Shown here: one piece after another, positions 56,010 to 60,000 of the stretch
Numbering within the stretch: position 1 is the stretch's first letter
Layout: each line of letters starts with the position of its first letter
Origin: Adiantum capillus-veneris
Taxonomy: Eukaryota; Streptophyta; Polypodiopsida; Polypodiales; Pteridaceae
Length of the DNA: 60,000 nt
Assembly: GCA_014529385.2 (NCBI GenBank)
Contig: CM043942.1
Span: forward strand, 59,575,184-59,635,183
Direction: 5' to 3'
Program-made: the position numbers and the translations under genes
The notes under the pieces: generated by a model
Database searches by the model: none
The model's input: only the letters and a program-made list of their open reading frames with translations
Told to the model about the DNA's origin: nothing

Positions 56010-57200
56010 CAAGGCAAGAGAAATTGCAGTTAGTTTCCCTGCATGATTTGAATTATGCCATTGCATGCAAAACCATACAAAAGCAGCGTATTGCCAAGGC
56101 TAGACAGCTATAAAAAGAAAAAGCCAAGACTGAGAAGTGCATGGCTAGCTATCTTAAACGCTTAACAAAAATAAATGAGTACTTCAGTTATGTTCATCCC
56201 TCGAGGGAGGTTAGTTTTGTTGAGGTGTATATACTGTCAGACCCAATATGCGGGCCAAAGACATTTCCACACGAGGGGCTCGCTTTGGTTCTTGATTTAA
56301 ATGGTCTTCTTGTTCAAGTTAATTGTAGAGCCAATGCACGGTGACATTCCCCCTAAACATGTAGGGGAAATGATAAAGTACAACGTGCAGGATAGGAGGT
56401 TGGTATTTTGTCGCAAAGACAGCCACAAATTTTTGGATTGGTGCCTCGGATGTTTCCATGTGTATATATGGAGCACCAACATGGCACCTAAAGTGAATGC
56501 AATATTAGAAATAATATTCAAAGAGCAGCGGGATAAGCTGAGAGGTGTTTTTACACAGAGTCATTGTAGTGGCCAGCCTTGTAAAATACATAATAAGCAT
56601 GTATTCTTGAAGGATTTGAGATTGTTTTGGAAGAACTACAACTTTGGGCCCCAAAACAGTTTAATTATTGATGATAGTATGTACAAAGCCTGCCACAACC
56701 GTGAAGGAAGTTGGCTTGTTACTCCTAAGATAGAGGACCAGCAGACCAAAGAACAACGACAAAACTTCTTGATAGATACTTTGAGCAGCTGGCTCTTCCT
56801 ATGGCTGCAATCAGAGGATCGTGTAGCATATACAACTGACAAATGCATTTGATACTGCCCCATATTTTTTTTCACATCAAGTGATCAAGAAGGTGGAATA
56901 AAAAATACACTGGTGCAACAAGGCCCATCGTAATGAAGCCATGCGTAGGAGACAAAGGAAGGCTAAGGAAGAAGCTGAAAGACATAAGAGAGAGAGACCA
57001 CAGAGGGAAAAATTAGAGAAGTAGCAGCAAGAAGAAGAAGAAAGAGAGTTGCAAGAACCAAAATCTCAACAAGAAGAAGAAAGAGAGCAAGACCCAAAAG
57101 CTTAGCAAAGAAGCAAACGGACACTGGGCAAAAGTGAGTGTACAAGCGCGCTAAACCACGATCTTATCGAGAGTAGGAGGCTCTCTGCAGTTTTGTAACA
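56010..57200 (+). pseudogene. FCP1/NIF-type (CTD phosphatase-like) HAD protein, frameshifted
   Basis: In 56141-56344, L-A-L-V-L-D-L-N-G-L-L-V is the HAD motif I loop; the nucleophile Asp is kept, and the second Asp of D-x-D is Asn. After a frame change near 56330, 56301-56852 gives F-L-D-W-C-L-G-C-F-H-V-Y-I-W-S-T-N (motif II Ser/Thr), K-D-L (motif III Lys) and L-I-I-D-D-S-M-Y-K-A (motif IV acids). A further shift near 56840 leads to A-P-Y-F-F-S. A Lys/Glu/Arg-rich coiled-coil-like tail at about 56930-57110 has two stops. An upstream helical part (56010-56140) also has a stop. Canonical FCP1/SCP enzymes dephosphorylate RNA polymerase II CTD. D-L-N-G loops occur in divergent plant members that may not be active. 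Confidence 0.75.
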
Positions 57201-57369
57201 TTATGAGGGAAATTTATAAATAGCCTTTCCAATGTTTGCAACTATTCTGACATTCACTTCAAATAATAATGATCAGATCGTGTACTATTCTTTTTTTTTG
57301 AAGACGATACTATGTGTACTGGTGGGGTCTTGTAAAGATTGAATTTGTATATATTCTCGTTGGAAATCA

Positions 57370-58625
57370 GCAAAGGTATGCTACTTAGCATAATGTTTAT
57401 GATAGTTAACTGACTTTGTTTATGCTAACACAACCAGAACAATATTCTAATTAGCATACCATGTATGCCAATTAGAATACTCATAGTAGCTAATTAGAAT
57501 ACATTCTAATTAGCATTCTGAGCATTTTTGTTTGTGGTAACTTCCACTCATAGCATACCATAGTGTGCTAATTAGCATATACAGTATACAGGAAGATGCC
57601 ATGTTTTCTCCTTGAAACCAACAATGGTATGCTAATCAGCATATTGTCTATGCCAACTGGCATAGACAATATGCTAATTAGCATGCATGATATGCTAATT
57701 AGCATTCATTTAATTAGCATACTGTGGATTTTTGTTTTTGATAACTTCCACTCACAACTTAGTATGCTAATTAGCATACACTGTATATAGAAAGCTGTCA
57801 TCCCTTCTTGAAACCAACATACAATATGCTAATTAGCATACATGATATGCTTATTGGCATACACAGTATACAGAGAGTTATTATCTCTTCTCCTTGAAAC
57901 TAGAAAACCTATGCTAATTAGCATACTATTTATGCTAGTTATATATGCTAATTAGTATACCCACAGAATGAGAATTGGCATAAACAGTATGCTAATTAGC
58001 ATACCTTCAATTAGCATATTGTGCATTTTTGTTTGTGCTAACTTTCACTCATAGCATAGTATGCTAATTAGACCACATAGTATACAAAATGCATTCTCCT
58101 TAAAATCAACAAAGGTATGCCAATTAGCATACTATTTATACCAACTGGCATAAACAGTATGCTAACTAGAATACACAGAGAACTCAGAAGCTGCCATCTC
58201 TTCTCCTTGAAACCAGCAAAGGTATGCTAATTAGCATACACAATATACAGAAAGCTACCATCTCTTCTTCCCTAAACTAGAAAGGGTATTCCAACTAGCA
58301 TAAAGAGTATGCTAATTAGCATTCCACTCACAACATAGTATACTAATCAGCATACAAAGTATACAGAAAGCTGCCATCTCTTCTCTTTAAAACCATCAAA
58401 GTTATGCTAATTATCATACTGTTTATGCTAACTAGCATATATAAGTTTATGCTAATCAGCATAAATAGTATGCTAATTAACATTAGCATACACAATATAC
58501 AAGAAGCTTCCATATCTTCTCCTTGAAAACCAGCAAAAGATATACTAACTAGAACATTTTGTATGCTAGCTAGCATTAACATTATGCTAGTTAGCATTAC
58601 ATTTATACTAATTAGCATACCCACA
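57370..58625. repeat. Palindrome-based repeat array (TATGCTAATTAGCATA)
   Basis: The perfect 16-bp palindrome and close variants recur across 1.25 kb; the core GCTAATTAGC occurs at least nine times exactly, with many one-base variants such as CAATTAGCATA or GCTAACTAGC. They sit in a diverged higher-order unit of roughly 110-170 bp containing CTTCTCCTTGAAACCAGCAA, CAGTATACAGAAAGCTGCC and CAACTGGCATAAACAGTATG. No ORF of note is present. Confidence 0.9.
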
Positions 58626-58639
58626 GAACACAATTACAA

Positions 58640-60000
58640 AACAATGAGACAGGTTGTATAAATTATGTCTCTTAAACTGAGACCCCTCTATGATAGACAA
58701 CAAAGCCATGTATACACTGATAGCCGTTTTTTGGCTATTATAAATTGTCATAGTGAGCTACCTCACCCTACCAAATTCACCCAAACACTATGGATATCCC
58801 TACCATTTCACTGTATATAGGCATGTGTGAGTTAGGGGACTTTTCTCGTATTTTCTTAAAAAACCCTCAATTAGCTAGTCACTGGGCTAGTCGAGCCAAA
58901 AAAATAAAAAAATAATTTAAAAAAGGTATATTATGGCCTCTTTGTCTGTAAATATTTCATTATATATAGCCTAAATATAGGGTTTTTAATAATTATTTTG
59001 ATATTTTATTTAAATATTTATACCTAGGTGTGTGTTTTATTAAACTTATGTATCCCTTCTTTCATCCTCTTGCACCATAAGTGTATTTTTTGCCAATGTG
59101 TACATAGTCTAACCTCATATTTTTCCTTTATACAAATCACCCCCACATTTTCACCCTCACCCTCGTGAAAACAAAAAAATTGATTTCTACTTTCTTAGTC
59201 AGGTTTATTATATTATTTTCATTTACTTGCATACCTTTTCCTCTTTCACCCAAAATAATACAAAGAGGGAACATATCATATGATTCCAATATCTTTCCAT
59301 ATCCATAATTCTCCATATTTATTTATTTATTTTTTACTCAATATTCTAACACCATGTGCTCATTGAGCTAAAATCCATGAATAGTCCATACACTAGTCCC
59401 ACCATCTATATATTGCTTTATTCACCAATAATCCTCCTCCATGCATGTGTAAAGGGCAACTTGGATGCTTTGTATTACGATATGACAAAGGAGGGGCTCA
59501 CTCTTGGATACATTGTACAAATTCAACAAAGAAGAGGGCCACTAAAAGAATTTTGCAGGCATAAAAAATAGGTTTTTTGGTGAGATTTTTGGCACCCATC
59601 TCCACTCCAAATTTGGAGCGGTAGTCAAAAGAGAAAATGTGGAAAAAATCTGAATAATCACCTCAAACATTTTGGTGATTTTTGGAGCAACCACAGGTGA
59701 GCAATGATTTTTTGAGTGAACCCCAGTCTGCACATTTTTCTCACAAACTAACCCATAGTCTTTTCTCACCTCCTTTCCCAGTTCCACAAACATACACTCA
59801 TTCCTCTCCATCTCTCACTCAAACGTGCAACTTTCATGGCTTACTTCATCTTCTTCACCATTTCCATCTCTCCTTACTCCATAGCTCAAAAGATTATCAT
59901 CTCTACACACATATAACTCAATTTCTCTCTCTAGAATCAAATTCATATCACCATAACCTCTTCACCCTTTCATAAAAGAGAAAAAATAAGCAAATAACCA
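58640..60000. other. AT-rich sequence, no gene seen
   Basis: No domain could be read on either strand. Short open frames (59356-59571, 59682-59975) are composition-driven; the second is Ser/His/Leu-rich from pyrimidine tracts. The last 300 bp are strongly pyrimidine-rich on the plus strand, as 5' leaders of plant genes sometimes are, so a gene could start just beyond the window. Confidence 0.5.

Noticed and set aside
59682-59975. Protein-coding gene start at the right edge
   Set aside because: Ser/His/Leu composition reflects pyrimidine-rich DNA, and no domain or codon bias supports translation.

Overview
This is plant nuclear DNA made almost entirely of transposable elements. The signs are Ty1/copia and Ty3/gypsy polyproteins, primer-binding sites complementary to initiator methionine tRNA, a hAT transposase, plant-type LTR promoters, and long (CT)n and (CA)n tracts. 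The few non-transposon-like coding remnants (a divergent kinase-like protein, and an FCP1/NIF-type phosphatase with a D-L-N-G-L-L loop) make me lean towards a large-genome fern or other non-seed plant, with low confidence. I see no intact ordinary host gene, no rRNA and no functional tRNA.

Bases 1-26033 are a stack of nested insertions. The host is a minus-strand gypsy element, G1: gag near 26.0-24.6 kb, protease and RT at 24.6-23.4 kb, RNase H and integrase at 7.0-5.6 kb, integrase tail at 1-181. Two elements landed in it. Copia-A (187-5592, minus, Tork/Tnt1-like) is inside the integrase. G2 (7050-23394, plus) is a gypsy element with long LTRs and two RNase H domains, as in the Tat lineage, and sits inside the RT. 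Copia-C (13083-19348, minus) landed in G2 between RT and RNase H. A solo LTR of the Copia-A family (16930-17721, plus) then landed in the Copia-C gag. Direct repeats of 5 bp, some with one mismatch, mark these insertions.

Bases 26034-34690 hold a plus-strand LTR end with a PBS, a non-coding stretch with a tRNA-like head and a GC-rich patch, then a minus-strand LTR of a third gypsy family (G3). That LTR was itself hit by a 750-bp terminal-inverted-repeat (TIR) element that contains a smaller MITE, and by a 1.43-kb solo LTR. Beyond it lies a 3.2-kb TIR element that carries a G3 gag-protease fragment.

Bases 35066-39858 are the youngest and best preserved element, Copia-D: two 322-bp LTRs with 4 differences, a 5-bp target duplication, PBS, PPT, and an uninterrupted pol frame of about 1,100 codons. 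Its gag lacks the zinc knuckle and pol lies in another frame.

Bases 40112-45549 are a scrambled G3 copy: a minus-strand body flanked by LTR pieces arranged head to head. Bases 45550-60000 hold an acidic ORF of unknown identity, a hAT transposase broken by a 2.7-kb insertion, a decayed small gene, a decayed kinase-like gene, a three-unit tandem repeat, an FCP1-like pseudogene, and a 1.25-kb array built on the palindrome TATGCTAATTAGCATA.

Almost every coding region carries stops or frameshifts. Copia-D is the only plausible source of recent activity. The genes do not form a pathway; the window is a record of successive insertion, deletion and decay.
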